DNA from: Streptomyces sp. DT2A-34
Lineage (GTDB): Bacteria; Actinomycetota; Actinomycetes; Streptomycetales; Streptomycetaceae
Direction of reading: 5' to 3'
Assembly (NCBI RefSeq): GCF_030499515.1
Contig: NZ_JASTWJ010000001.1
Coordinates: 7,110,001-7,174,000, forward strand
Length of the DNA: 64,000 nt
The position numbers were made by a program, and so were the translations under genes. Shown here in pieces: positions 26,713 to 35,021 of the stretch. The stretch's first letter is position 1. Each line of letters opens with the position of its first letter. The notes below the pieces were generated by a model, which was given only the letters and a program-made list of their open reading frames with translations, was not told the DNA's origin and did no database searches.

Positions 26713-27918
26713 CTAGAGCCGGAGATCGCCGTCGACCAGACGCCCCAGGATCAGCGCGATGCGCAAAGTGAACGCGGAGCGTACATCGGAAGGCGACCAG
26801 CCGGTGACGTCAGTCACACGTCGAAGCCGGTAGCGCACGGTGTTGGGATGCACGAAGAGCATCCGCGCCGCCCCCTCCAGGCTGCTTGCCTGTTCGAGAT
26901 AGACGGAGAGCGTCTCCAGCAGAGCGGACCCGGCCTCCTCCAGCGGTCTGTAGATCTCCTCCACCAACTGCTCGCGCGCACTCGGATCACCCGCGATGGC
27001 ACGCTCCGGAAGGAGATCGTCAGCGAGCACCGGACGCGGGGCGTCCTGCCACGCCGAACAGGCCTTCAGTCCGGCGGCCGCGGCCTGCGCGGACCGCGTG
27101 GCGGCGAGCAGATCGGGTACCACGGGCCCCGCGACGACCGGCCCGGCGGCATACGGCCCGATCAGCGACTTGGCGACGGCGATCGGATTGTCACTGCCGC
27201 CGGCGATGACGACCAGCCGGTCCCCGAGCACCCCGGTCAGCACCTGCAGCTTGGCGTGCCGGGCGGCCCGCCGGATGGCCTCGACGGTCAGCTCACTGTC
27301 CCCGTCGGGCGCCGTCCCGAGCACCACGCACACATGCTCGGGCGAGTTCCACCCGAGGGCGGCGGCCCGCGACACGGCCCCCTCGTCGGCCTCGCCGCTG
27401 AGCACGGCGTTGACGACGAGCGACTCCAGCCGCGCGTCCCAGGCGCCGCGTGCCTCGGCGGCCTGGGCGTAGACCTGGGCGGTGGCGAAGGCGATCTCCC
27501 GGGCGTACACCAGCAGCGCTTCCCGCAGCACGCTCTCGTCGCCGGGCGCCGCCACCTCGTCGATGGCCGACTCCATGACCTCGATGGTCGTGCGCACCAT
27601 CTCGACGGTCTGCCGCAGCGTGATCGCGCGGGTCAGCTCCCGGGGCGCGGTCCCGAAGACGTCGGTGGAGATGGCCTGGGGTGCGTCGGGACGCCGGAAC
27701 CACTCGGTGAAGGCGGCGATACCGGCCTGGGCGACGAGACCGATCCAGGAACGGTTCTCCGGTGGCATGGCCCGGTACCACGGCAGCGTCTCGTCCATCC
27801 GCGCGATGGCCTGCGCGGCGAGAGAACCGGAGGACTTCTCGAGCCGCTTCAGGGTCGCGGAGTGGGCATGGATGTCGTGCGCGGCGGCTTGGGACTTACG
27901 GGATACGGGTTCGGGCAC
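26713..27918 (-). CDS. fasR: PucR-type regulator of fatty acid synthesis
   Basis: 401 residues. The C-terminal PucR-type HTH is clear: LEGAARMLFVHPNTVRYRLRRVTD followed by RSAFTLRIALILGRL. The N-terminal two-thirds is a ligand-sensing region (GGDEF-like CdaR/PucR core) without catalytic motifs. Its position immediately before fabD-fabH-acpP-fabF is that of FasR (SCO2386 in S. coelicolor), reported to activate the fab operon and tie fatty acid supply to storage lipid and antibiotic synthesis. It is on the same strand and 83 bp from fabD, with an AT-rich dyad between. Confidence 0.93.
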   Translation of the reverse strand: MPEPVSRKSQAAAHDIHAHSATLKRLEKSSGSLAAQAIARMDETLPWYRAMPPENRSWIGLVAQAGIAAFTEWFRRPDAPQAISTDVFGTAPRELTRAITLRQTVEMVRTTIEVMESAIDEVAAPGDESVLREALLVYAREIAFATAQVYAQAAEARGAWDARLESLVVNAVLSGEADEGAVSRAAALGWNSPEHVCVVLGTAPDGDSELTVEAIRRAARHAKLQVLTGVLGDRLVVIAGGSDNPIAVAKSLIGPYAAGPVVAGPVVPDLLAATRSAQAAAAGLKACSAWQDAPRPVLADDLLPERAIAGDPSAREQLVEEIYRPLEEAGSALLETLSVYLEQASSLEGAARMLFVHPNTVRYRLRRVTDVTGWSPSDVRSAFTLRIALILGRLVDGDLRL

Positions 27919-28170
27919 GGGGACAAGACTGCCTTATCGGGACGGGTGCGCGTGCCGGAGGGTGTGTGCTTGGTGGCTCGGTCGGCTGTGCAGAGCTTTC
28001 TGCAGTCGGCGTGCCGAATGTCTGGCTCGGTCGCCTGCGGGGCGCTCCAGCCGGTGTCGTCGGACCAGTGCGGGTTGGTGGGCCCTTGCCCGGCGTCATG
28101 GGGGACGGTGCAGCCGCGTGGGCCCTTGCCGTCGGGGTCGGCTGCACGGCAGGGCTACCGTGGTGCCGTG

Positions 28171-28832
28171 ATGGACGTACGGCGCGCCGCGGAGCGCTAC
28201 CCCGGAGGGGATCCGGCAGCAGGCATCGAGTCACGCCACGCGTTCTCCTTCGGCCCGCACTACGACCCCGACAACCTCCGCTTCGGCGCGATGATCGCCT
28301 GCAACGAGGAGCGGCTCGCCCCCGGCGCCGGCTTCGACGAGCACCCCCACAGCCACACCGAGATCGTGACGTGGGTGGTCGAGGGTGAGCTGACCCACCG
28401 CGACTCCACGGGACACGAGACCCGGGTCCGCGCCGGGGACGTCCAGCGGCTCAGCTCGGCGGGCGGCGTACGGCACGTGGAGCGCAACGACGGCGACACC
28501 CCCCTCACCTTCATCCAGACCTGGCTGGCCCCCCTCACGCCGGGCGGCGACCCGTCGTACGAGATCGTCCACGGCATCGCGGACTCGACGCCGTACGCCG
28601 TCCCGGAGGCGGGCGCGATGCTCCACGTGCGGCGGCTGGGGGCGGGGAGCGGACGGCGGTGCCGGACGGGGCGTATGTCTACGTGCATGTCGTGCGCGGT
28701 GAAGTACGCCTGGGGGGTGAGGAGTTGAGTGCCGGCGACGCGGTGCGCGTCATGGACGCCGAGGGCGTGGAGGCGGTGGGCGTGAGCGCGGCGGAGCTGC
28801 TGATCTGGGAGATGGCCCCCTTGGGCGCGTAG
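28171..28832 (+). pseudogene. Pirin-like protein with a frameshift
   Basis: ATG at 28171 (MDVRRAAERYPGGDPAAGIE) or GTG at 28168. The N-terminal cupin is intact with metal ligands in DEHPHSHTEIVTWVVEGELTH-type spacing (residues about 57-63) and a later His. At about 28641 one base is missing: the frame stops at 28728, while the next frame continues as ERTAVPDGAYVYVHVVRG and LGGEELSAGDAVRVMDAEG to the TAG at 28832, the expected second cupin. Either a true frameshift or a sequencing error; the broken MMPL gene just downstream favours decay. If read through, it would be a 220-residue bicupin of the pirin family. Confidence 0.78.
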
Positions 28833-28834
28833 GC

Positions 28835-29425
28835 GTGGTGCCCGAGGTGCCGGCCGACGACTTCGCCCTCTCGAACGTTCAGTCCGAGGACGGCCTCGAC
28901 GTACTGAAGCAGCACGATCCGCAGGCCAACCTCACGAACCGGCTCGTCGACGACACCCTCCCCGGCGCGGTCTCCGGCACCGACGCCAAGGGATACGTCG
29001 CCGGGACGACGGCCGCCCAGGTCGACTTCCGCGACATCGTCGCGAGCCGGCTGCTGCTGATCATCTGCGTCGTGGTCGCCCTGGCCTTCCTGATCATCCT
29101 CGCGGTCTTCCGCGGCCTGCTCGTCACCGTCGAGGCGGGCTTGTCAGAACGGTCGCGGCCGACGGCGATTGTGCCGACCTAAGGGGCGCGGGGAACTGCG
29201 CGACCAGCCACCGAAACGTCGCAGACCGACGACGACAGTCACCCCTACGGCGCTGTCGGAACGGTCCGGCCCAGCCCGCTGCGCACCGAGGCCTTCATCG
29301 TCAGCGACAACATCGTGGTCAAGATGCTGGGCCTGGGCCTCGCCGTCAGCGTGCTCATCGACGCCACCGTGGCTGGACCGGGCGCTGCCGCACATCGACG
29401 CGGAGGGGGAGGCCGAGACCCTCGG
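28835..29425 (+). pseudogene. Fragments of an MMPL-family (RND-like) transporter
   Basis: The first block (28835-29140) reads as the middle of an MMPL protein: TNRLVDDTLPGAVSGTDAKG, YVAGTTAAQVDFRDIVASRL, a membrane helix, and VFRGLLVTVEA, where the family has VFRSxLVPLKA. After a copy of a dispersed repeat (29181-29209) come AFIVSDNIVVKMLGLGLAVS and VLIDATV, a late membrane region, then in another frame WLDRALPHIDAEGE, the usual C-terminal motif. Large internal parts and both ends are missing. Relic. Confidence 0.78.
29181..29209 (+). repeat. Dispersed intergenic repeat, copy 1
   Basis: AAGGGGCGCGGGGAACTGCG followed by CGACCAGCC: the core shared with copies near 37285, 49004, 49061 and 51661. 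It lies inside the MMPL relic. Confidence 0.8.
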
Positions 29426-29433
29426 GGCGCGGG

Positions 29434-30249
29434 CTACAGCTGGGCGAGCACCGCGTCCGTGAACCCCGGCCACGCCTCGACCGCCCACGGCCCGAACGCC
29501 CGGTCCGTCAGCGCGACGCAGGCCGCGCGCGCGTCAGGGTCGATCCACAGGAACGTACCCGACTGACCGAAGTGCCCGAAGGTGCGCGGCGAGGACGAGG
29601 AGCCCGTCCAGTGCGGGGACTTGCCGTCGCGGATCTCGAAGCCGAGGCCCCAGTCGTTCGGGTTCTGGTGCCCGTACCCCGGCAGCACGCCCTTCGTCCC
29701 CGGGTACTGCACGGTCATCGCCTCGGCGACCGTCCGCGGGTCCAGCAACCGCGGGGCCTGCACCTCCGCCGCGAACCGCAGCAGATCCTCGACGGTCGAC
29801 ACCCCGTCCTTCGCCGGGGAGCCCTCCAGTGACGTGGCCGTCATGCCCAGCGGCTCCAGCACCGCCTGCCGCAGATACTCCGCGAACGGGATGTCCGTCG
29901 CCTTGGCGATATGGTCCCCGAGCTGCTCGAACCCGGCGTTCGAGTACAGCCGCCGCTCCCCGGCCGGGGCCGTCACCCGGTGCTCGTCGAAGGCCAGCCC
30001 CGAGGTGTGCGCGAGCAGATGCCGTACCGTCGAGCCCTCCGGCCCGGCCGGCTCGTCCAGCTCGACCGCGCCCTCCTCGTACGCGACCAGCACCGCGTAG
30101 GCGGCCAGCGGCTTGGTGACCGAAGCGAGGGGGAAGCGGTGCCCGACGGGACCGTGGGTCCCGAGGACCGTGCCGTCGGCTCGTACGACACCTGCGGCGG
30201 CGGTCGGAACCGGCCAGTTCTCGATCAGTGCGAGGCTCTGCAAGGACAT
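29434..30249 (-). CDS. Serine hydrolase, beta-lactamase/D-alanyl-D-alanine carboxypeptidase type
   Basis: 271 residues. The SxxK nucleophile motif is in LASVTKPLAAYAVL (SVTK), followed by RHLLAHTSGLAFDE, the YxN motif in RLYSNAGFEQLGDHI, and a C-terminal FGHFGQSGTFLWIDPDA for the HxG-like loop. The ATG at 30249 (MSLQSLALIENWPV) is preferred to the longer upstream frame by family length. No signal peptide is visible, so a cytoplasmic esterase is more likely than a cell-wall enzyme. Convergent with the MMPL relic and divergent from merR. Confidence 0.9.
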   Translation of the reverse strand: MSLQSLALIENWPVPTAAAGVVRADGTVLGTHGPVGHRFPLASVTKPLAAYAVLVAYEEGAVELDEPAGPEGSTVRHLLAHTSGLAFDEHRVTAPAGERRLYSNAGFEQLGDHIAKATDIPFAEYLRQAVLEPLGMTATSLEGSPAKDGVSTVEDLLRFAAEVQAPRLLDPRTVAEAMTVQYPGTKGVLPGYGHQNPNDWGLGFEIRDGKSPHWTGSSSSPRTFGHFGQSGTFLWIDPDARAACVALTDRAFGPWAVEAWPGFTDAVLAQL

Positions 30250-30419
30250 GCCTGTGAGCCTAAGCCGCTCACGGGCACAGCCGCATCGAGGGGTGCCTGT
30301 CCCGCGTGAAGCGCAGCGACGCGTACAGCGAGCGGTTCGGCAGCGCCCTGAGGGGCGCGGGGCCGTAGCGCCGGCCACGACGATCACGCCATGTCCCGTG
30401 CTTTTCTTACCGCTTCCGC

Positions 30420-30450
30420 TTGCTTGGAGCGCACTCCAAGGTCATAGCGT
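30420..30450 (+). promoter_or_regulatory. MerR-type promoter/operator
   Basis: CTTGGAG-CGCA-CTCCAAG (30423-30440) dyad lies between TTGCTT (30420-30425) and TAGCGT (30445-30450), a 19-bp spacer. An operator within an overlong spacer is the hallmark of MerR-activated promoters. It sits 8 bp before the merR start, so merR and the reductase would be autoregulated. Confidence 0.7.
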
Positions 30451-30457
30451 GGAGGGC

Positions 30458-30976
30458 ATGACGGTGATGGAGACCACGAGTACCAGGACCGACAGCTGTG
30501 CCGCTCCGCCGCATCCGCACCGGCGCCCGGAAGGCCAGGACAGCTACACGATCAGCGAGGTCGTCGCCTTCACCGGTCTGACGGCCCACACCCTGCGCTG
30601 GTACGAGCGGATCGGCCTCATGCCGCACATCGACCGCTCGCACACGGGTCAGCGCCGCTACAGCAACCGCGACCTGGACTGGCTCGACCTCGTCGGCAAG
30701 CTGCGGCTGACCGGCATGCCGGTCGCCGACATGGTCCGGTACGCCGAGCTGGTGCGCGAGGGCGACCACACGTTCGGCGAGCGCTTCGAGCTGCTGGAGA
30801 CGACCCGCCGCGACGTCCTCGCCCGGATCACCGAGCTCCAGGACACGCTGGCCGTGCTCGACCGGAAGATCAGTTTCTACGCGGACGCGGGGCGTCTGTA
30901 CGAGCAGGACAAGACGCACAAGCAGAGCAAGACGTACGAGCACGACAAGACGCAGAAGGTGGAGAAGGCCGGATGA
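30458..30976 (+). CDS. MerR family transcriptional regulator
   Basis: 172 residues. N-terminal winged helix with YTISEVVAFTGLTAHTLRWY and ERIGLMPHIDRSHTGQRRYS, then a long dimerisation coiled coil (RRDVLARITELQDTLAVLDR). The tail is a run of Lys/Thr/Asp repeats (YEQDKTHKQSKTYEHDKTQK), unusual and probably disordered. No metal-binding cysteines, so it belongs to the organic-ligand MerR branch usually linked to aldo/keto reductases. Starts ATG with GGAGGG upstream; its stop overlaps the reductase start (ATGA), making a two-gene operon under a dyad-containing promoter. Confidence 0.92.
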   Translation: MTVMETTSTRTDSCAAPPHPHRRPEGQDSYTISEVVAFTGLTAHTLRWYERIGLMPHIDRSHTGQRRYSNRDLDWLDLVGKLRLTGMPVADMVRYAELVREGDHTFGERFELLETTRRDVLARITELQDTLAVLDRKISFYADAGRLYEQDKTHKQSKTYEHDKTQKVEKAG

Positions 30977-31986
30977 CGGACAACAGGATCGCGACGGCAC
31001 GACTCGGCGCGGCGGGCCCCGAGGTGGGTGTCCAGGGCCTCGGCTGCATGGGCATGAGCTTCGCGTACGGCCCCTCGGACGCGGGCGAGTCCAGGGCGAC
31101 CCTGGAACGCGCCCTGGAGCTGGGCGTCACGCTGTACGACACGGCGGACGCGTACGGCGCGGGCGAGAACGAGAAGTTCCTCTCCTCGTTCTTCAAGGCG
31201 CACCGCGACGAGGTCGTCATCGCCACGAAGTTCGCCCTGGCGATCGACCCGGACGACCCGACGAAGCGGATCATCCGCAACGACACGCCCTATATACGCC
31301 AGTGCATCGAGGCGAGCCTGAAGCGCCTGGACGTCGACGCGATCGACCTCTACTACATGCACCGCCGGGATGTGAACGTCCCCATCGAGGAGACCGTCGG
31401 CGTCATGGCCGAGCTGGTCCGCGAGGGCAAGGTCAAGCATCTGGGCCTGAGCGAGGTGACGGCGGACGAACTGCGCGCCGCGCAGGCGGTGCACCCGATC
31501 GCGGCCGTCCAGTCCGAGTGGTCGCTCTTCAGCCGCGACATCGAGGCCAAGGTGGTCCCCGCGGCCCGCGAACTGGGCGTGGCCCTGGTCCCGTACTCCC
31601 CGTTGGGCCGAGGCTTCCTCACCGGCTCCTTCGCCAAGGCCGAGGACCTCACCTCCGGCGACTTCCGCCGCCAACAGCCCCGCTTCACGGGCGACAACGC
31701 GGCGGCCAACGCCGCCCTGCTGGAGCCGATCCGCGCAGTCGCCGAGGCGCACGGGGCCTCCCTGGGCCAGATCGCCCTGGCCTGGGTCCAGCAGCAGGCG
31801 GCACTGCATGGCCTCGCGGTCATCCCGATCCCGGGCACGCGAAAGCCGACGCGGGTGGAGGAGAACGTGGCGGCTACGCGGATCGTGCTGGGCGAGGAGG
31901 ACATGGCGCTGCTGGAGCCGATCGCAGCCAAGGTGGCGGGCGACAGGTACGCGGACATGCGGTTCGCCTCTGCCGGACGGGAGTAG
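30973..31986 (+). CDS. Aldo/keto reductase
   Basis: 337 residues, (beta/alpha)8 NADPH-dependent reductase of the YajO/AKR13-like group. Catalytic tetrad: Asp and Tyr in LYDTADAYGAGENEKFL, Lys in VVIATKFAL, His in IDLYYMHRRDVNVPIEE. NADP-binding region near IPIPGTRKPTRVEENVAA. Translationally coupled to merR by a 4-bp overlap, so expression probably responds to the MerR ligand, perhaps a reactive aldehyde (inference). Confidence 0.95.
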   Translation: MTDNRIATARLGAAGPEVGVQGLGCMGMSFAYGPSDAGESRATLERALELGVTLYDTADAYGAGENEKFLSSFFKAHRDEVVIATKFALAIDPDDPTKRIIRNDTPYIRQCIEASLKRLDVDAIDLYYMHRRDVNVPIEETVGVMAELVREGKVKHLGLSEVTADELRAAQAVHPIAAVQSEWSLFSRDIEAKVVPAARELGVALVPYSPLGRGFLTGSFAKAEDLTSGDFRRQQPRFTGDNAAANAALLEPIRAVAEAHGASLGQIALAWVQQQAALHGLAVIPIPGTRKPTRVEENVAATRIVLGEEDMALLEPIAAKVAGDRYADMRFASAGRE

Positions 31987-31991
31987 ATGCC

Positions 31992-32052
31992 CCCAAGGGG
32001 GCGCGGGGCGGTATCGATATGCGGCTCCGCCGCGCGGGCGCGACCAGCCACA
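31992..32052 (+). repeat. Dispersed repeat variant with alternative centre
   Basis: Begins AAGGGGGCGCGGGG (31998-32011) and ends CGCGACCAGCCAC like the other copies, but the middle is replaced by CGGTATCGATATGCGGCTCC and GCCGCGCGGG. It lies just after the aldo/keto reductase stop. Confidence 0.6.
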
Positions 32053-32099
32053 AAACGACCCGCAGTCGACAACGAACAATTCCCGGCAGACGCTCAGTC

Positions 32100-32951
32100 C
32101 TAGAGCTCCGCCAACAACTGGGCCTTCTTCACCGAGAACTCCTCATCCGTCACCAGCCCCGCCTCATGCAGCTCCCCCAGGTGGCGAATGCGCTCGGCGA
32201 TATCGGCGGGGTCACGCCGCGGTGCCGCCACCGGCACCGCGGCCACCGGCCCCGACTTCCGTACGGCCGCCAACACCGCGGCAGCGAACGGCAAGGACTC
32301 ATGCACAGGCCCGTACCCCAGCCCGAACACCACAGCCGCCGGATCCTGATCGGCCTGCGCGGGCTGCGCGTCGGCGGAGTCCCGCCGCAGCAGCCGTAGA
32401 TGCCCCTCGAACACCTCAGGCGACCACCACTCGACCCCGCTCAACTCGCCCACCGGAAAGCGCTGGTCCCCGGCCTTCCACTTCGCCGAGGACGCCCCCG
32501 TCCAGAACCACCGGAACCGGACGGTCTCCCCGTCGAAGGACGCCTTCCCGTCGTATGCCTTGAACTGCAACGGCACTTCGGGCGCGGCCACGAGGAAATC
32601 CTCGGCGGGCCCGGTCTCCGTCAACTGCGCCCGCAACTCGTCGGCGTAGTACTCGGCCAGCGTCTCCTTGTCGGCCGGCAGAACCAGCCGATACGGATCG
32701 CTGCCGTCCTTCAACTGCCCGGCCGCCGCCTCCAGCAACGGATCGGCGCCCGGCCGCAGCTCGATGCGCAAAGCCACGGTCCCGCGCTTGCCCGGCGCCT
32801 GCGTCACCCCGGCGATGGCCTCCAGCGGAACACGGCGTTCCCCGAGGCTCTGAAAGAGCTTGGGTGTTCGAATCCCCCGTTCGTAGCGGATGAGCACGGA
32901 GTCGGACTCGAACTCCCAGGCGGCATGAAATCCGGCCAGTACGTCACCCAT
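32100..32951 (-). CDS. DUF4429 protein with C-terminal SHOCT domain
   Basis: 283 residues. Two DUF4429 (PH-like) repeats are suggested: AAWEFESDSVLIRYERGIRT...VALRIELRPGADPLL and LQFKAYDGKASFDGETVRFR...ELSGVEWWSPE. The last 33 residues form a SHOCT motif (IAERIRHLGELHEAGLVTDE, then EFSVKKAQLL). Common in Streptomyces; SHOCT domains are thought to mediate oligomerisation. Function unknown. The ATG at 32951 (MGDVLAGFHAAWEF) fits the family; 32960 is an alternative. Confidence 0.87.
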   Translation of the reverse strand: MGDVLAGFHAAWEFESDSVLIRYERGIRTPKLFQSLGERRVPLEAIAGVTQAPGKRGTVALRIELRPGADPLLEAAAGQLKDGSDPYRLVLPADKETLAEYYADELRAQLTETGPAEDFLVAAPEVPLQFKAYDGKASFDGETVRFRWFWTGASSAKWKAGDQRFPVGELSGVEWWSPEVFEGHLRLLRRDSADAQPAQADQDPAAVVFGLGYGPVHESLPFAAAVLAAVRKSGPVAAVPVAAPRRDPADIAERIRHLGELHEAGLVTDEEFSVKKAQLLAEL

Positions 32952-33017
32952 GCGGCTCATCGTATGCGGCACGTGCTCCTCCGTCGCCACCCCGCGCAAC
33001 CCGCAATTCCTGCGCTT

Positions 33018-34235
33018 CTACGCGCGTCCGGCCGACGCCGTGTCGGACAAACCCGTCCGACAGGCATCGGCATCGTCGGCACACCGCACCGACTCGTACG
33101 CGCCAACCCCGATCTCGGCGAAGTTCAGCACGCTGTCCGTGCCCGGCTCGAAGTAGCCGGCGTGCCCCTTCGCTTCCCGCGCCGACAGCACCCGTGCGCC
33201 GAACACCGTCGACACCGGGTCCTCCCCGTGTCCCAGCCCGCCGACCTCGAGATACGGCACGTCCTGCACCCAGTCGTCCGCGTCCCGCATCGCCCACACA
33301 TGGGCGGACGTACGCAGCTGGGAGGCCTTCGCGACCCGCATGCCGGGGGAGCCGGCCACCGCTATGTCGGCCACCCGTCCCGGTAGCGTGGGCGCGGCCA
33401 GCCCGCACAGCACCGAGCCGTAGCTGTGGCAGAACAGGGAGACCGGCGACGCGCCGGGCAGGGCCCGCACCAGCGAGTTCAGGCGGATGGCCCCGCTCGC
33501 GGCCCGCATCGCCGTCGCCGAGTCGATACCGAGCCCGCTCGGCGTCGTGTAGTCGGCCCAGGCGATCACGGCCGTACGCGTCGAGGGGCTCACCGCGCGC
33601 TCGGCCGCGTACAGGGACTGCGCCATGCCGACCGGTGCCGAGTACTTGCGGCTGGTGCGCTGGAAGGTCAGCAGGTCGGTGTCGACGCCGGGGACGACGA
33701 CCGAGATCCGCTCGGCCTTCGTCAGGTCGCCGAACACCTCCGCGGCCCGCCCGGAGCCCTCCGGGTCGAAGGCGAGGATGCGCCGGTCCGCCTGCATCAT
33801 CGACTCGAAGCGATGCATACGGCGGCTCGCCTCGCGCTGCCCGTCCGGCGTGAGCCCGGCGTCGTGCATGCGTTTCCGCTCGACCTCGCGCGCCTGGCCG
33901 AGCGCGATGCGGTTGGCGCGGTAGCGCAGCTCGACGGGGGCGCCGTTCATGTTGCCGACGGCGAGGGCATAGCGGTGCGCGAGGCTGCTGCGCTGCGGTG
34001 CGGTGAGCGAGGCGAAGAAACGGGCGAGCCGGGTGGGGGAGGTGTCCGTGTCCGGCAGCCGGTGCCCGGCGATGCTGCCCTGCTCCCAGGCGCTGACCGA
34101 CGCCTCGAGCGGTGCGGCGCTGCGATGGTGTCGCAGGGCGGTCCAGCCGGTGGTCGCCAGCATCACGAACACGACGGCCAGAGCGAGCAGCGCGCGCCAG
34201 ACGTTCAGCTGCGGGGACGTGTCGAAGGAAGTCAC
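33018..34235 (-). CDS. Alpha/beta hydrolase of the DUF1023 family, membrane-anchored
   Basis: 405 residues. One N-terminal membrane segment (VWRALLALAVVFVMLATTGW, about 12-31), a helical linker region, then the DUF1023 hydrolase domain with VVVPGVDTDL (oxyanion region), the nucleophile elbow LFCHSYGSVLCG, and a late GHAGYFEPGTDSVLNFA carrying the likely catalytic His. The start is GTG with no obvious Shine-Dalgarno. Probably an extracytoplasmic esterase/lipase; substrate unknown. Six cysteines in the outer part may form disulfides. Confidence 0.87.
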   Translation of the reverse strand: MTSFDTSPQLNVWRALLALAVVFVMLATTGWTALRHHRSAAPLEASVSAWEQGSIAGHRLPDTDTSPTRLARFFASLTAPQRSSLAHRYALAVGNMNGAPVELRYRANRIALGQAREVERKRMHDAGLTPDGQREASRRMHRFESMMQADRRILAFDPEGSGRAAEVFGDLTKAERISVVVPGVDTDLLTFQRTSRKYSAPVGMAQSLYAAERAVSPSTRTAVIAWADYTTPSGLGIDSATAMRAASGAIRLNSLVRALPGASPVSLFCHSYGSVLCGLAAPTLPGRVADIAVAGSPGMRVAKASQLRTSAHVWAMRDADDWVQDVPYLEVGGLGHGEDPVSTVFGARVLSAREAKGHAGYFEPGTDSVLNFAEIGVGAYESVRCADDADACRTGLSDTASAGRA

Positions 34236-34328
34236 TGGAAGGACACACTAGGAGAACGAGAGGGTCTCGCGTTAACCGAGTGACGGGTATCACGTTTCGA
34301 TCAAGGCGGCGTTAACAGGCCGATGACC

Positions 34329-34955
34329 TCAGCGTGTTCGCCAGCTCTCGCTGAGGCCCGGGCCCACCTGTTCGAGATATGAGATGGTCAACGTCCGCAT
34401 GGCGTCCAGGCTGAAGTCCCCGCCCGTGCTCCACTGACGCTCCGTCAGTCGCATCACCCCGCCGAAGACGGCCACCGCGAGCCGCGGTCGCGGATCGGTG
34501 TCCAGGTCGACCCCCTCACGCTCGGCGAGGATGAGCGCGATCGCCTCCTCGGCCTCCACCGAGCGCCGCAGATGGGTGGCGAGCAGGGCGGGCGTCGACT
34601 CGATCACCTTGTGCATGCGCAGATACAGCTCGACGGGTACGACGGCCTCGATCACGTCGTTGAGCGTGTCCCAGCCCTCCAGTACGGCCTGCCGCAGCGC
34701 CTCCATGGGGGCCTCATGCGGCGGACGCTCGCGCACCGCCTCCAAGAAGTGCGCCACTGTCATCCCCTCCAGGGCGAGGGCCGCCTCCTCCTTGCCGGCG
34801 AAGTAGCGGAAGAACGTGCGCTGCGACACATCGACGGCATCCGCGATGTCATCGACGGTGGTGCGCTCGTATCCCTGGGTGATGAAGAGCTCCAGCGCAG
34901 TACGCAGCAGTGCGTCCCGGGTGCGCTGCTTCTTGCGTTCGCGCAGTGTTTCCAT
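34329..34955 (-). CDS. TetR family transcriptional regulator
   Basis: 208 residues. N-terminal HTH: RTRDALLRTALELFITQGYE, TTVDDIADAVDVSQRTFFRY and FAGKEEAALALEG. The ligand domain resembles AcrR-like proteins that bind hydrophobic compounds. Divergent from the MFS drug transporter; the 66-bp gap holds a probable operator overlapping the transporter promoter. Likely represses the transporter and itself. Confidence 0.94.
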   Translation of the reverse strand: METLRERKKQRTRDALLRTALELFITQGYERTTVDDIADAVDVSQRTFFRYFAGKEEAALALEGMTVAHFLEAVRERPPHEAPMEALRQAVLEGWDTLNDVIEAVVPVELYLRMHKVIESTPALLATHLRRSVEAEEAIALILAEREGVDLDTDPRPRLAVAVFGGVMRLTERQWSTGGDFSLDAMRTLTISYLEQVGPGLSESWRTR

Positions 34956-34977
34956 GTCTGTCAGTTACCGACTTGTG

Positions 34978-35014
34978 AATTGGTTTGTCAATTGTCAGAG
35001 GCTGTCACTAGCCT
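34978..35014 (+). promoter_or_regulatory. MFS transporter promoter with overlapping dyad
   Basis: TTGTCA (34985-34990), 18-bp spacer, TAGCCT (35009-35014), then only 7 bp to the transporter ATG, giving a nearly leaderless mRNA. AATTG-GTTTGT-CAATT (34978-34993) is a dyad over the -35 and a candidate TetR site. TGTCA is also directly repeated around it. Confidence 0.6.
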
Positions 35015-35021
35015 CGAACGC

